A DNA stretch of 64,000 nt from Charina bottae (GCA_023362775.1 JALMGJ010000005.1:66470463-66534462), one strand, 5' to 3'; counted from the first letter of the stretch, positions 44,868-56,173 are shown. A program made the numbers and translations. The notes: generated from the sequence alone by a model not told the origin.

Positions 44868-45292
44868 CTTTTTTAAAAAATTAAAAAATAATTAATCCCA
44901 AAAATAATGATAAGCACCAAGAGAACCCACTTCTCCTTGCAGTAGAAAGCCTCTCTTAGGGTACGCATACTTAAAAAATATATAAATTGGGTGATTTAGA
45001 AATGGGGTGGCCAGTCTTAGTGTCCCTTTAAGGCTACAGCGTGGCTTGGAAAATGGTGACATCCCAGCCTCCCAGCTGCTCTTACCAGTTGAGCGCGAAC
45101 ACTGTTTGCGATCTGGCTGCAAGCAGCCGTCCAGAGGACATATGGGGTGATTCCAGGTGTTTTCCTTTTTCCGGAAAAACACTCCTGGGCTTCAGGAAAA
45201 ACCTGCCTGAGCCAGAAAAAACTGCCGTGTTGTCAGTTCTGCCCGCTGAGCCCGCTGACACAACTGTTCATGTCCCCACCGGAAGTCAAGTC

Positions 45293-45373
45293 ACATGACA
45301 TTGCACTTTAGAAATACATCACTTAACAATGGAAATTCCTTTTCCAATTACCGCCCTTTACTGAGGACTACCT
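45293..45373 (-). mobile_element. TIR element (34.9-kb family), right piece
   Basis: 'ACATCACTTAACAATGG', 'CCAATTACCGCCC' and the terminal 'GAGGACTACCT' match the left end of 34919-35278 in reverse. With 43262-43400 it forms one element split by the L1-type insertion. Confidence 0.7.
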
Positions 45374-46770
45374 TTATCTTACTTCGAGACACTATATTTC
45401 TTTTAAAAGGTGGATGCTTTTTATTTACTGTTATTGCACATTTTAATATATAAACAAAAGGAACTGATTTCTTTTTTCAGTCAATCCTTAATTTTCCTTA
45501 TGAATATGTTCATTTGAGTATTTCATTTGAAATAAAAGTTCTTTTCTAGTCAGGTCCTTGGAAGGAATTTATTAGAATACATTTCACCTTTTGTTAACTA
45601 CTCAGAGCAGAGGGGTACTTATGTTCCACCCAGAGTTCCCTTGTGGGGAGATGGAGTGGTATACAAATTGAAGCATAAATAAATACAAAAATAAATGTTC
45701 CATTAGGTAATGCCCCTGTGTGCAGGGTTTTTACGTGACTTCCCCTTTCAGTGGGTGGGGAATTTCTCTTTTTCCACACAGTGTGTATTCTGTGTGGTGT
45801 TTTCTGTTCTTGTATGGGTTCATGATCGGATCATAGATGTTCCTCTTACAGTTGTCCATAAATAAATAAGTATATAATCCCACATTATTTTGAGCTTGTT
45901 GTTGATTTTTTTTATTATTGTTGCAACTGCTAGTCTTACAGGAAATGGTTCTTTGTGTTTAAAGGGGTTAAAAGCAATCATGAAAGTAGTATTAGAGTCC
46001 CAGATGCTTCTGTAATTAACTTACATTCTATTAAGATTTTGTATGTTCAATATTTCAAGCTGTGATCCAGATTAATCCATTCTTAGAATTTCCCTTTCAA
46101 GTTTCCTTTTAATTTGAGTTAATGCTGAGATAAACTGGGGTCTAATGAGCTGAGAAATTTTATGGGCTACTTCATTTGCTCAACAATTTCTTCTGTGATT
46201 ATTTTATCCACAGCACAATCATTTTTCCTTGGTCCCTCTGTTTTTCAGTGGAGTTGTGCCTTTGGACCAAGAGCTCAGGTATTAACTGTGCAAATATCTG
46301 GATGAATTCTTTTGAGTACTTCCTACTCTTGCACCTTCTTCTATCAATTCTGTCTCACATTCTCTCTCTCTCGGAAATCCCAGAGCTATTCCTGATGCCT
46401 GACATAGAAGGAAAAAACTCTGTTTAGATTATTCACTTGGATCTCCTCTAACAGTTAAGCACATTCTTTCTCAACTTAGTCTTTGAGGGGCCCATACAGA
46501 CTCAAAACTATTGTTTGATTAATCTTGACTCTTCCCAGATCATCAAATGTCTAGCTGCCCTATGAAGGCTTAGTTGTCCACATGATCCTTGACAATTCAG
46601 CTATTATTGTTGTAGTTATTATATTTTGACATTTTTATATACATATGCATATACTGTATATGCATAAACATATATCTATTGTGCAGGAGTGTTCTGTTTT
46701 TCAAGATGCAGCATCATGAGAAAGACTATGAGAAAAGAAATAGAAGTCTTCATAAGAAAATGCTGGTGAA
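45374..46770. other. Unique DNA with one L2-like tail
   Basis: No gene supported. At 45597-45695 there is a plus-strand L2-like 3' tail ('CCACCCAGAGTTCCCTTGTG', 'GGTATACAAATTGAAGCAT', AATAAATA). Confidence 0.55.
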
Positions 46771-46775
46771 CAAAT

Positions 46776-47562
46776 AATAATAAAATAAAATAAAATAAAA
46801 AATAATAAAATAAAATAAAATAAAATAAAATAATAAAATACAATAAAATAAAATAAAATAAAATAATAAAATACAATAAAATAAAATACAATAAAATACA
46901 ATAAAATACAATAAAATAAAATAATAAAATAAAATAAAATAAAATAAAATAAAATAAAATAAAAAATAAAATAAAATAAAATAAAATAATAAAATACAAT
47001 AAAATAAAATAAAATAAAATAATAAAATACAATAAAATAAAATACAATAAAATACAATAAAATACAATAAAATAAAATAATAAAATAAAATAAAATAAAA
47101 TAAAATAAAATAAAATAAAAAATAAAATAAAATAAAATAAAATAAAATAAAATAAAATAAAATAAAATAAAATAATGAAATGAAATGAAATGAAATGAAA
47201 TGATGAAATGAAATAAAATAATAAAATAATAAAATAAAATAAAATAAAATAATAAAATAAAATAAAATAAATAAAATAAAATAAAATAATAAAAATAAAA
47301 TAAAATAAAATAATAAAAATAGAATAGAATAGAATAGAATAGAATAAAATAAAATAATAAAATAAAATAATAAAATAATAAAATAAAATAAAATAATAAA
47401 ATAAATAAAATAAAATAAAATAAAATAAAATAAAATAATAAAATAAAATAAAATAAAATAAATAAAATAAAATAAAATAAAATAAAATAATAAAATAAAA
47501 TAAAATAAAATAAAATAAAATAAAATAAAATAAAATAAAATAAAAAAATAAAATAAAATAAA
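46776..47562. repeat. (AAAAT)n array with 156-bp higher-order duplication
   Basis: About 790 bp of AAAAT with AATAC, AATAG, AATGA and AAT variants. Units 46831-46986 and 46987-47142 match base for base as far as I can align them. A run of AATGA (47175-47210) and one of AATAG (47320-47344) mark other expansions. The absence of stops in one minus-strand frame (46676-47584, 302 codons of Phe/Ile/Leu/Tyr) is an artefact of the repeat. Confidence 0.97.
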
Positions 47563-47626
47563 GTAGGTTTGGAATAATGAACAAAGGGTTAGAGTGTCAT
47601 AGGTGTAGGAATTAGGACAGCCTTAT

Positions 47627-47752
47627 ACATGACCGTGGAAGCGTCTTCGGACAACGCTGGCTCTTTGGCTAACAAACGGAGATGAGCACCGGCCCCTAGA
47701 GTCGGACACGACTGCACAAATGTGTGGGGGGTACCTTTACCTTTACTTTTTA
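47627..47752 (+). mobile_element. Sauria-type SINE 3' fragment
   Basis: 'CATGACCGTGGAAGCGTCTT', 'ACAACGCTGGCTCTTTGGC', 'GAGTCGGACACGACTGCAC' and the terminal CCTTTACCTTTAC. 5'-truncated; possible short TTATAC duplication at the ends. Confidence 0.88.
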
Positions 47753-48378
47753 TACTGGTGTAGACATAATGCCAATATACTAATTTTCATACTAAGATAA
47801 TGACTTAACATTTTAAGAAAAGAAAAATAAGGCATTAGGCAAATCCATAACAGAGAGTATAAGGTGGTTTTGTTTAAATAATATGTCCCTTTTTTTTCTT
47901 CAACATTACAGTAGCGGAGAGATAGGAGATAGAATAGCACCCTTTAACATCATTGCCTTTAGCTACCACCACTGGAGATGTGCACAATAGGGTGACCATA
48001 TTTCTTCTGAGTGGCATTTAACAATGAAAAACTGTAAGAATGAAGAGCAGAAGCCTGGGAAGTTATGGATCAATAGTCAGACCTGAGTACATTTACAGGC
48101 CATTTAGCCACGGCCTTCCTTGTTGTGTGTGAAATTTACTGTATTTCTATTTAAATTAGAATAATTATTTCAGATTATGCACCTTTTTGTGTGTATCTTT
48201 TGTTTGTTTTTATGTTGTTGCTGCTGCATTTCCTTTTCTTTCATGACACGGGTGTAGTTACTTTATGGAGAAAATGGTAGCAAACATTTCAGCTCAGCCA
48301 AATAACAAAAGAAACACCAAATATATATTCTAGTTAAAGTCTCAGTTGTTGCTTTTCAGATAAAGACCAAGTGACTAT
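47753..48378. other. Unique DNA
   Basis: No gene supported. 'AGGGTGACCATATTTCTTCT' near 47990 resembles one end of the MITE at 57458 but has no visible partner end. Confidence 0.5.
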
Positions 48379-48391
48379 AAAACTGCCCTTA

Positions 48392-48726
48392 AAAAGGTAA
48401 AGGTTCCCCCCGCACATTTGTGCAGTTGTGTCCGACTCTAGGGGCCGGTGCTCATCTCCGTTTGTTAGCCGAAGAGTCAGCGTTGTCTGAAGACGCTTCC
48501 ACGGTCATGTGGCCGCATGACGCACATGGAACGCTGTTACCTACCCACCGAAGTGGTACCTATTCATCTACTTGCATTTGCATGCTTTCGAATTGCTAGG
48601 TTGGCAAGAGCTGGAGCTAGTGCGGGAGCTCACTCCGTCACGCGGGGTTAGGGATTCGAACCTCCGAACTTGCGATCTTCCGATCGACAAGCCTGGCATC
48701 TTACCCGCTGAGCCACCATGCCCCTT
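48392..48726 (-). mobile_element. Sauria SINE, full-length
   Basis: Complete copy of about 335 bp. The minus strand starts near 48724 with 'GGGGCATGGTGGCTCAGCGG' (A box region) and 'GAGGTTCGAATCCC' (B box), then the conserved 'TAGCAATTCGAAAGCATGC' body, 'GGTACCACTTCGGTGGGTAG', 'GAGATGAGCACCGGCCCCTA' and the BovB-like 'GAGTCGGACACAACTGCAC' tail. Perfect 13-bp duplication AAAACTGCCCTTA (48379-48391, 48727-48739). Confidence 0.97.
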
Positions 48727-48739
48727 AAAACTGCCCTTA

Positions 48740-49751
48740 CCTGAATCTATATCCGTCTCATTCCCTTGTTCATCAGCTGCAGTACTTGTTAGATCACATG
48801 TATCAAGTTCATCTGTGTGCTTTGCATCATCTTCTCCAGATTTTTGGCCCTTAGATAAGAACTTGCTCTTTCACTTTCTCTCATGTATTCAATAATTCAT
48901 ATGAACAACATGAATAAGACCGCTGCAGAATGAAGCTCATTTATCAGGACTCAGAAACTGATTTAGAGTTCATAAATGGTAAAAATCTGAAACATTGCAT
49001 GAAAAGCTTGTTTTGCTTTGCACTTTGTCCTTCTTTCAGTTGCGGTAGGAAATTGAAATGACAATATGAGATATTTTTCTCATATCTCATCCAAATACAC
49101 AACCTAGAAACGCCATCTGCTTAATGTCCAACTACTTCTCCAAAGATTGGATGTTATAATTATAACAATATTTATTCATAATTGCTTAATATGCCAAATA
49201 AGTGAAAGATAACATGTGGGGTGGAAGTGCTATTTCATTTGTTTCTTTTTAAGTTTCTGAATAAACTGAGTTAATAGTTTTGCAGCAAAAAAAATGTTTG
49301 TGTATTAGATTCTTACAAGACTTCATAAAAGAAGAAAGGATCAGATATAGGATGACTAATGCTTTAAAACATACTTCCTGCATAAGTAAGCAAGTTTGCA
49401 GAGATAAGCTCATGTTGAAATTAATGTGATCCTAAGCTGCTTCTTCAGTATTCTTTTCAATGAACATTTATGTTGGGTATTTTCTGGATATTTTCTAAAG
49501 CTATGGAAAACCTACGCAGATACTTGTTGCCCCCCCCCCCCCAAAGATTATTGAAAATATACAAAATAGCAATATTATTGAAGTGAAACATTTTTAGGGT
49601 ATTTTTTTAATAAATTTAAAAGTACTGATCAGTTTTGGAGACACGGATTGCTATACAAAGAATAAAATAGTAATTGAATTATACATGTTAATCAATTCAA
49701 TGATAATGAATCCTTGTTGAATTACTTATTGCAAAACTGTTTTGTTATAGG
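48740..49751. other. Unique DNA, no gene seen
   Basis: About 1 kb, with a (C)14 run at 49529-49542. Confidence 0.5.
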
Positions 49752-49762
49752 TATACCTATGT

Positions 49763-50099
49763 GTAAAGGGGCGTGGTGGCTCAGCGGGTAAGACGCCAGG
49801 CTTGTCGATTGGAAGATCGCATGTTTGGAGGTTCGAATCCCTAGCCTTGCGTGCGGCGTGAGCTCCCGCACTAGCTCCAGCTGTTGCCAACCTAGCAATT
49901 CGAAAGCATGCAAATGCCAGTAGATGAATAGGTACCACTTTGGTGGGTAGGTAACAGCATTCCGCACGTGTCATGCAGCCACATGACCGTGGAAGTGTCT
50001 TTGGACAACGCTGGCTCTTCGGCTAACAAACGGAGATGAGCACCGGCCCCTAGAGTCGGACACGACTGCACAAATGTGCGGGGGGAACCTTTACCTTTT
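49763..50099 (+). mobile_element. Sauria SINE, full-length
   Basis: About 337 bp. Head 'GGGCGTGGTGGCTCAGCGGG' (A box) and 'GGAGGTTCGAATCCCTAG' (B box) would form an internal Pol III promoter; body and tail as in the 48.4-kb copy. Perfect 11-bp duplication TATACCTATGT (49752-49762, 50100-50110). It is not a tRNA gene: the cloverleaf is incomplete. Confidence 0.97.
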
Positions 50100-50110
50100 T
50101 ATACCTATGT

Positions 50111-50948
50111 TACATAAAAATATCAAAATTAATGGAATATTCCCCTGACCAAAAGCTTATAAACATTTCATTATGTATGAATTATTGATATCTGCAATCA
50201 GTTACACAATATAACTTTATATAATGTTATTGTTATTGTTAAATGTTATTTCTTGTCTTCTTTCCAGAGAAGTCCAGAGAGGATTACAAGAGAGCAATAA
50301 AAACAATCTTAAATAAAACAATTACAATAAAACCAATCATGCATAAAATAATTAATTCAAAAATTAAAACAATGTTCATTTTAAAAAACAGGAATGCAAA
50401 ATAATAGTTGGATCTTATGTTACAAATACTTGTTTTGATCCTAAAGACCTTCTGAACACATTTTTAATGTTTTAAATAGTTTATAATCTATCCAGAAAAC
50501 ACTAGCTATTCAGTGGATTAAAATATACAAAGTATAATTTGTTTCTGACAGTGGCAACAGATAACATTTATTCTAAATATGGTTGTTCTAAACAGTAATA
50601 GCAAAAGGCCTTGAAACACCTTAGTGGCTAATAAATTGCCTAAGCTTTTGCAATCACAGTCGATTTCATCAATGTACTTCAGCACATTCTTGCTAATTTC
50701 AGATTGAGAGTCCTTGAAAAGAGTAGATCAGAAAGACTATTTTCAATACAAAAGAGCAAACTTAGAATTCATTAAGTTTAATAAAATTAACATAATTTCT
50801 TAGAGACTAAATAAACACCTAGGCTTTGTATCATTCTACATACTTTAAGTATCTCATCTATGCAGGAATGCCTGTGTCTATTTTGTGTGTGTCCATCATA
50901 GATAATTTTCACTGTCTTAGATCCACTTCAAGTTCTAATATTATATAT
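50111..50948. other. Unique AT-rich DNA
   Basis: No supported feature. Confidence 0.5.
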
Positions 50949-50949
50949 A

Positions 50950-51195
50950 TATTGCCCCCACCCTATGGAACTCTTTTCCCCCAGAAGTGAGGTGGGCCCC
51001 CACTCTCCCGGCCTTCCTGAAAGGGGTGAAGACCTGGCTCTGACATCTCACGTGGGGTGTGAGGAGGGGTAACCAACCCAGGGGTGGTTAGCATCCTGAA
51101 GATGCTCCCGGAAATTAAGAACTTCTTAACATCTACGCCTTGGACTATATTATTTATTTAAGAATGGTTTGAAATATAAATAAATAAATAAAGTA
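50950..51195 (+). pseudogene. L2-like LINE 3' end
   Basis: Translates as the L2-clade C-terminal 'PYGTLFPPEVRWAPTLPA' style with 'LKGVKTWL', then a 3' UTR and AATAAATA tail near 51185. Several indels. Confidence 0.7.
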
Positions 51196-52350
51196 AGGTC
51201 AATCACAGATGAAGTCTGCTCTGCCAATTTCTCTTTTGGATTTGCATATCCAGAATTTTGGTTCCTGAAAAATGAAAGTAAGAGGGCACTACTCAGAGAA
51301 GCCGCTTCCAGATGATATATGAGGATCTCTGCCTTCCTCTGTTCAGGAAGGTCCTCCAAACCTCCTTGCATTTTGAGAAATCTGCAGTATTCCTGTAGGA
51401 AGGAAGGGCAAAGAAATATGCTTCCAAGAGTTGAATTTCCCATGTCTAAATTTGGGCCTATCTGACCATATTTCATAAGTATGGGGCTGAGTGGAGATTT
51501 TACATGTAATCAGGAAAACTGAAGAAATTAAATTACTGATATCCCGGCTGTGAATATGCATGTTGGCAATGTCAAGGTACCACGCTCCATTACTTTTATC
51601 GAATTGTATCAAATAAAACAAAAAATCATGTGCAGAGGAAGAGCTTTCCTTGTGCATAAAATTATGGACCATAAGAAAGAAATTAAATAGAATATGCCAC
51701 ATGAATAGTCTGGTACACCATGTAATATGCCAATGAGTAATGCATAGTCAATTGGTCCTGCATTTTTATGGAGAAAAAAGAAAAAGAATTAAACTAAATG
51801 GTAATTTTAACACCCAGCTGCCAAGATAAAACTGGACATTTTCTATCAGCAGCAACAACTTCTTTGGCAGAACACAAGGCTAGCCTGGCAGGTTAGATTT
51901 ATTTCTGGGTCCTGCATCGTGCTTAGTCTGTTGATAGGCTTTCTAGTTGATAGGCTTTATGTCCATCTGAATTCCATTTCCCTTGACATATTTCCTGCTA
52001 AAGAATTTATACACAGAGAGTTCCAGCAAGCTATGAAAAGAATATGCTTGGCTACATAGAAGGAACTTTTAAAAGCATAATTAGTTTGCAGCACTCAAAA
52101 ATTTATTCAGTGGGTTCCATCTGAGGGAACTAGGAAAAATAACAAAGGCATTCAATATTATAGCAGGACAATTACTAGGGAGATTGGACACCAGTGAAAT
52201 CTACTTTACTTTTTGAAGACAGGTTTTATTTTTTTCCCAAATTAGGTTAAGCTTCTTCCCTGTCACATGCAAACAATGACTGGCATGGTATAATCTTCGT
52301 ATGTTAGGGATACACTCCTTAAATAGTAACTTAACAAGATTAAACACTGT
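51196..52350. other. Unique DNA, no gene seen
   Basis: About 1.15 kb. Two overlapping minus-strand frames (51150-51476, 51343-51702) show no recognisable domain and no shared coding signal. Confidence 0.5.
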
Positions 52351-52365
52351 GACTATATATTAAAT

Positions 52366-52600
52366 CAGAGCTTTCCAAACTGTGTGTCGCGACACAAAAG
52401 TGTGTCGCCACACACAGCGTGGTGTGTCGCCACACCACCCGGAAGCGGCGGTGTGCGTGTGCACGGCGGCACGCCCCCCTGCGCGCGCCGCCGTGCACGC
52501 GCGCACCGCCGCACACACACCCGCTGCTGTGCGCGCGCACTCCGCCACCGCACTGCCGCCGCCGCCGGTGTCGCAAGCGGCGGAACTTTGGAAAGCCCTG
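52366..52600 (+). mobile_element. CpG-rich hAT MITE, copy 3
   Basis: It starts CAGAGCTTTCCAAACTGTGT and ends ACTTTGGAAAGCCCTG, between perfect 8-bp duplications TATTAAAT (52358-52365, 52601-52608). The left third repeats TGTCGCGACA/TGTCGCCACA; the rest alternates GCGCGC/CACGGC/GCCGCC and is dense in CpG. Confidence 0.95.
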
Positions 52601-52608
52601 TATTAAAT

Positions 52609-53443
52609 AGTGACACCCATAAGGATTAAAGGTATTTTAGTGACCACACTTGATGTTTTGGTAGATTTTTTGTTTTGTTTTGGTGAGATTACAGAAGGTT
52701 ATTTGATTTTGTCCAGAATTTTGTAGGCTAGGTAATACTTTATTTTGGAGTGGGAGACGATAGAACACAATGGAAAACATCTAGCTCTTAAAATTCAGTC
52801 AACAAGGAGACTGCCTCTTATGTTTCTTCATATGTCTCTATCCTGGCCTTGTCTCTTCTCAGTCATCCTCTGCCATAACTTTTCATTATGCCTGAGTTGT
52901 TCATTATGAAGATGAGAGTTTCTTTTATCCATAAATTATTGCTTACAACATCGTAGCAGGAATCATGAACAGTGTCAGGCTATTTCTTTTCAACCAGGAT
53001 TCACAAAATTTCACTCGGGAATCTCTACTTAGTTTCTGAATATTCCTAAAATATAATAATCAATAAAAGCATTTTCCAACATGTGTAGTGTGCTACTCCT
53101 ACAGTCTTAAGCAGTGGAGCTATCAGGGCAAAGATCTGAAGCACCAGGCAACAGAATCTGCATGAGGCTGTGAAATAAAGATTGAGTAATGTGCATTTTT
53201 ATATTAAAGGGTGGGCCATCTCTGTAGGATCATTCAGTCCATGGATAAAAATTACTTAGGAACACCACTGCTTGTTTTCCATTTAAAGACTGGGATTTAA
53301 GGATTAGGGCTGTAAGGATATATGCATCACCTTTTTTAAAGAAATTGAGCACCTAAAGGGTGGGAATCCATAAAAGTTTACATTGCGGTAAAGTATTGTC
53401 TTTAAGATATCTCAACTCTTGGGTATGCTTGTTTCTTTGGAAA
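52609..53443. other. Unique DNA, nothing recognised
   Basis: No supported feature between two hAT MITEs. Confidence 0.5.
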
Positions 53444-53451
53444 ATGTAAGT

Positions 53452-53741
53452 CAGGGCTTTCCAAAGTGCCGCCGCTGGTGACGGCATGGGGGGGCGTGCG
53501 GCGGCACGTGCGCACGGTGGCGGCGCAGGGGGCATGTGGCGGCGCGTGCACACAGTGGCAGCGCGGGGGGCGTGCGGCGGCGCACGCACACGGTGGTGGC
53601 GCGGGGGGGCATGCGGTGGCACGCGCGTGCATGGTGGCCACTGTGCACACGCGCGCTGCCGCTTCCAGGTGGTGTGGCGACACACCACGCTGTGTGTGGC
53701 GACACACTTTTGTGTCGCGACACAGAGTTTGGAAAGCTCTG
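53452..53741 (-). mobile_element. CpG-rich hAT MITE, copy 4
   Basis: Reverse orientation: starts CAGGGCTTTCCAAAGTGCC and ends AGTTTGGAAAGCTCTG. Perfect 8-bp duplication ATGTAAGT (53444-53451, 53742-53749). The GC-rich centre has about four tandem units of 'GGCGGCGCGTGCACACAGTG' type, so it is longer (290 bp) than copies 2 and 3. Confidence 0.95.
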
Positions 53742-53749
53742 ATGTAAGT

Positions 53750-54134
53750 GTTTTGGGTTTGGTTTGTTGTTTGTTTGTTTGTTCTGACCTGCAATCTTCT
53801 TCCCCCAACAAGGATCTTATTCAAGACACGCTAGGCCAAATAAATTATATATTTGGAACACCAAGGAGGTTTGATCTCCTCTTGTTCTTAATTGGGACAA
53901 TTCCTCTATTTCTTCAATTACAGTTGTTTCTGGCATGTCCACACTCTTGGAATTGTGGCATCTCATACACAGTGGCCAAATCTTTTTCCTTTAATAGTTG
54001 AACAAGTATCCATCATGGAATTTTTTTGTACTTGCTCTTGTAAAATAAAAGTATCATTGGAGATCAGCATATGTAATCACATTATAACCTATTATACATC
54101 ATATCTTCTCTCTTTTCTATCTGGCCAATTCCAT
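53750..54134. other. Unique DNA
   Basis: Nothing supported; lies between two CpG-rich MITEs. Confidence 0.5.
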
Positions 54135-54142
54135 GGTTAGAT

Positions 54143-54466
54143 CAGGGCTTTCCAAAGTGCCACCGCTGGTGACATACCAGCGGCGGCAGTGTCGGCAGTG
54201 TGGTGGCGACGGGCGCGAGCACGGCGGTGGCGTGGGGGGCATGCGGCAGTGGGAGCGTGCACGGCGGCAGCGCGGGGGGGCGTGCGGCGGCGGGCGCGTG
54301 CACGGTGGCGGCAGCAGCCTCCGCTAAAATGCGGAAGCACTGATCCCGCGCTGCTGCTGCTGCCGCCATGCATGTGCGCGCCGCCGCTTCCGGGTGGTGT
54401 GGCGACACACCACGCTGTGTGTGGCGACACACTTTTATGTCGCGACACACAGTTTGGAAAGCTCTG
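54143..54466 (-). mobile_element. CpG-rich hAT MITE, copy 5
   Basis: Starts CAGGGCTTTCCAAAGTGCC, ends AGTTTGGAAAGCTCTG; flanks GGTTAGAT and GTCTAGAT match at 6 of 8. At 324 bp it is the longest copy, with both the GGC-rich tandem part and the 'AAAATGCGGAAGCACTGAT' block seen in copy 1, linking the two body types. Confidence 0.9.
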
Positions 54467-54474
54467 GTCTAGAT

Positions 54475-55160
54475 AATATTATTTGTGGACATCTGTATTG
54501 AGACAGGCAAACTCTTGCCCAGAATCAAGATTCCAAAATAAGTGGTAAAAAGTTTATCGATATAAGCTCACTGCATGGAGCATCAAAACATTACAAAGAA
54601 TTTCCCACCCTTTGTGGTGCTTCATTTCTAAAAAGGTTCATTTGTAGAAATGATCTTTTCATTCTCTCTCTTCTCTATGAAATCTCAAAGGATATCTCAT
54701 TCTTCTGAAGATCTGGATGTGCTGAGAAAATGAATTGTGGATTTTCTATTATTTACAAAGCTGGTATTGTGAAGATAAAGACACACTGGCTTGTATTGCT
54801 TTCCCTAAAAGAGAAAGAAAGAATATTTGTAGTTTTAATTTTAAAAGAGCAGGCTTTCCAAGTAAAATGTATATTACTGCATATGAAAAGGTGGTTGGTA
54901 AACTGGGAAAATACAGAGCTCATTCTTTTCAGTAGTATTCAACATTCCTCTGAAAAATACTATATTCAGTATATTCCACAATGAATTTTCTATGCAGTTA
55001 TCAACATATAATTATTTCATTTTTAATAAAATATATGTGCAAAAGATGTATTTATTTAAATTTTATTGTACAGCATGTGTACATACAGCCTAGAAAAGTA
55101 TGTCAATGAAGACTTAAAAGAGAGTCATGAAGAAATATTAAGGCTTGTTTTGATTTTGTT
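54475..55160. other. Unique AT-rich DNA
   Basis: Overlapping 84- and 66-codon frames near 54730-54984 have no recognised domain. Confidence 0.5.
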
Positions 55161-55162
55161 GT

Positions 55163-55259
55163 TGTTTTTGTTCAGTCGTTTAGTCGTGTCCGACTCTTCG
55201 TGACCCCATGGACCATAGCACACCAGGCCTTCCTGTCCTCCACTGTCTCCCAGAGTTTA
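55163..55259 (-). mobile_element. BovB 3'-end fragment
   Basis: On the minus strand 'GAGACAGTGGAGGACAGGAA', 'CATGGGGTCACGAAGAGTCG' and 'GACACGACTAAACGACTGAA', the BovB terminal coding/UTR sequence. Confidence 0.85.
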
Positions 55260-56170
55260 CTTAAATTCATTTTTAAAAACATTTTTAAATGTTTTCATTT
55301 AAATCTATTTAATTTAAGCTTTATGCACTGGCTGTTTACATCACCGGTTAAATAACATTCTTTTTAGCACTGGGCTGCAGAATGCTGCTATTTAGAATCA
55401 TCTTTAAAGAAAGAAGATAGAAAAACCCATTAAAATTAGCAAAGTAATAACCATTCTACTCATGAAAATCACTGTTATTAAATATTATAATAAACCCTTT
55501 TCTTACTGTAAAAAAATAGCTTGACAGAGAAGCAGATATCATTTGTTATTGCCTAAATGAGTATTCATAAAGTAACCTAATCACTTCTGTGAATTTGAAA
55601 GCATTTTCAAATCCTGTTACAGGTAACATAACGCTGGCAGATTCCCTACCTAATATATAACTATTTAAAGCCGAAAACTGCAACTATGTATAATAACACA
55701 TTCCAATTTTCATGGCTGTAATTACTGACCCCCAGTGACTATTCCGTGAGAGCACCATCTGTGCAGAAGTTTTTCTCATCAGTTATTTTAAGATCTGGCT
55801 GGTGAGGTCCCTTTTGCCCATATTGGATGGGCTTTTTTTTAGCTGAGAAATTTCTTCAGAAATCAGAAAGAGTTTGGTGTTTCCAAGCCAGACTCTTTTT
55901 GGAAAATAGAGTCTCATCTAGCCATAACCAATTATCAAGACTTATTTCAGTAAGTCCCAGATGGATGCCACAGTCTTCTTCCCAATAATTCTCATGTACT
56001 GGACAACATAGAATGACAAGATAAGCTCTGCATTTATTATAAAAGAGGAGAGGAGGGATCAGATTTCTCCTTTCCATTTTTGTGCACTGCTAGCATACCA
56101 GTTAGAAATGCCCATAAGGCCCAAGATAGTTTAGATTTTTCCAAAACTTACATGCATGAATCACTGGGTT
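55260..56170. other. Repeat-poor unique DNA
   Basis: No gene recognised. 55440-55760 is free of repeats and contains homeodomain-type ATTA motifs ('GGCTGTAATTACTGAC'); a possible conserved non-coding element, not testable here. Confidence 0.45.
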
Positions 56171-56173
56171 CTG

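Larger units (their letters stand above)
43401..45292 (-). mobile_element. Deleted L1-type LINE nested in a DNA transposon
   Basis: A perfect 18-bp duplication ACATGACATTGCACTTTA (43383-43400, 45293-45310) encloses a 1.9-kb insertion. Read on the minus strand, the 5' end is GC-rich ('GACTTCCGGTGGGGACATG') like an L1 5' UTR. A 90-codon frame follows at 44538-44266 beginning 'MEDFKQTFSDFHRDFKK' with heptad-like hydrophobics, the look of an ORF1 N-terminal coiled coil. Then non-coding A/T-rich DNA runs to a T-rich end on the plus strand. ORF2 is absent, so the middle was lost before or during insertion. Two L2-like tails in plus orientation (43958-44014, 44812-44867) sit inside it, so it has itself been a target. 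L1 assignment is probable, not certain. Confidence 0.7.

Noticed and set aside
46676..47584. 302-codon minus-strand open frame rich in Phe/Ile/Leu/Tyr
   Set aside because: It is produced entirely by the AAAAT array, whose period shares no factor with three and lacks stop codons in that frame. No gene.
49529..49542. Poly-C run as a regulatory or i-motif element
   Set aside because: A single short homopolymer run without context.
49763..49860. tRNA gene
   Set aside because: A and B boxes are present but the cloverleaf is incomplete, and the sequence continues into a SINE body with a TSD. The same holds at 8390, 25647, 48650 and 60627.
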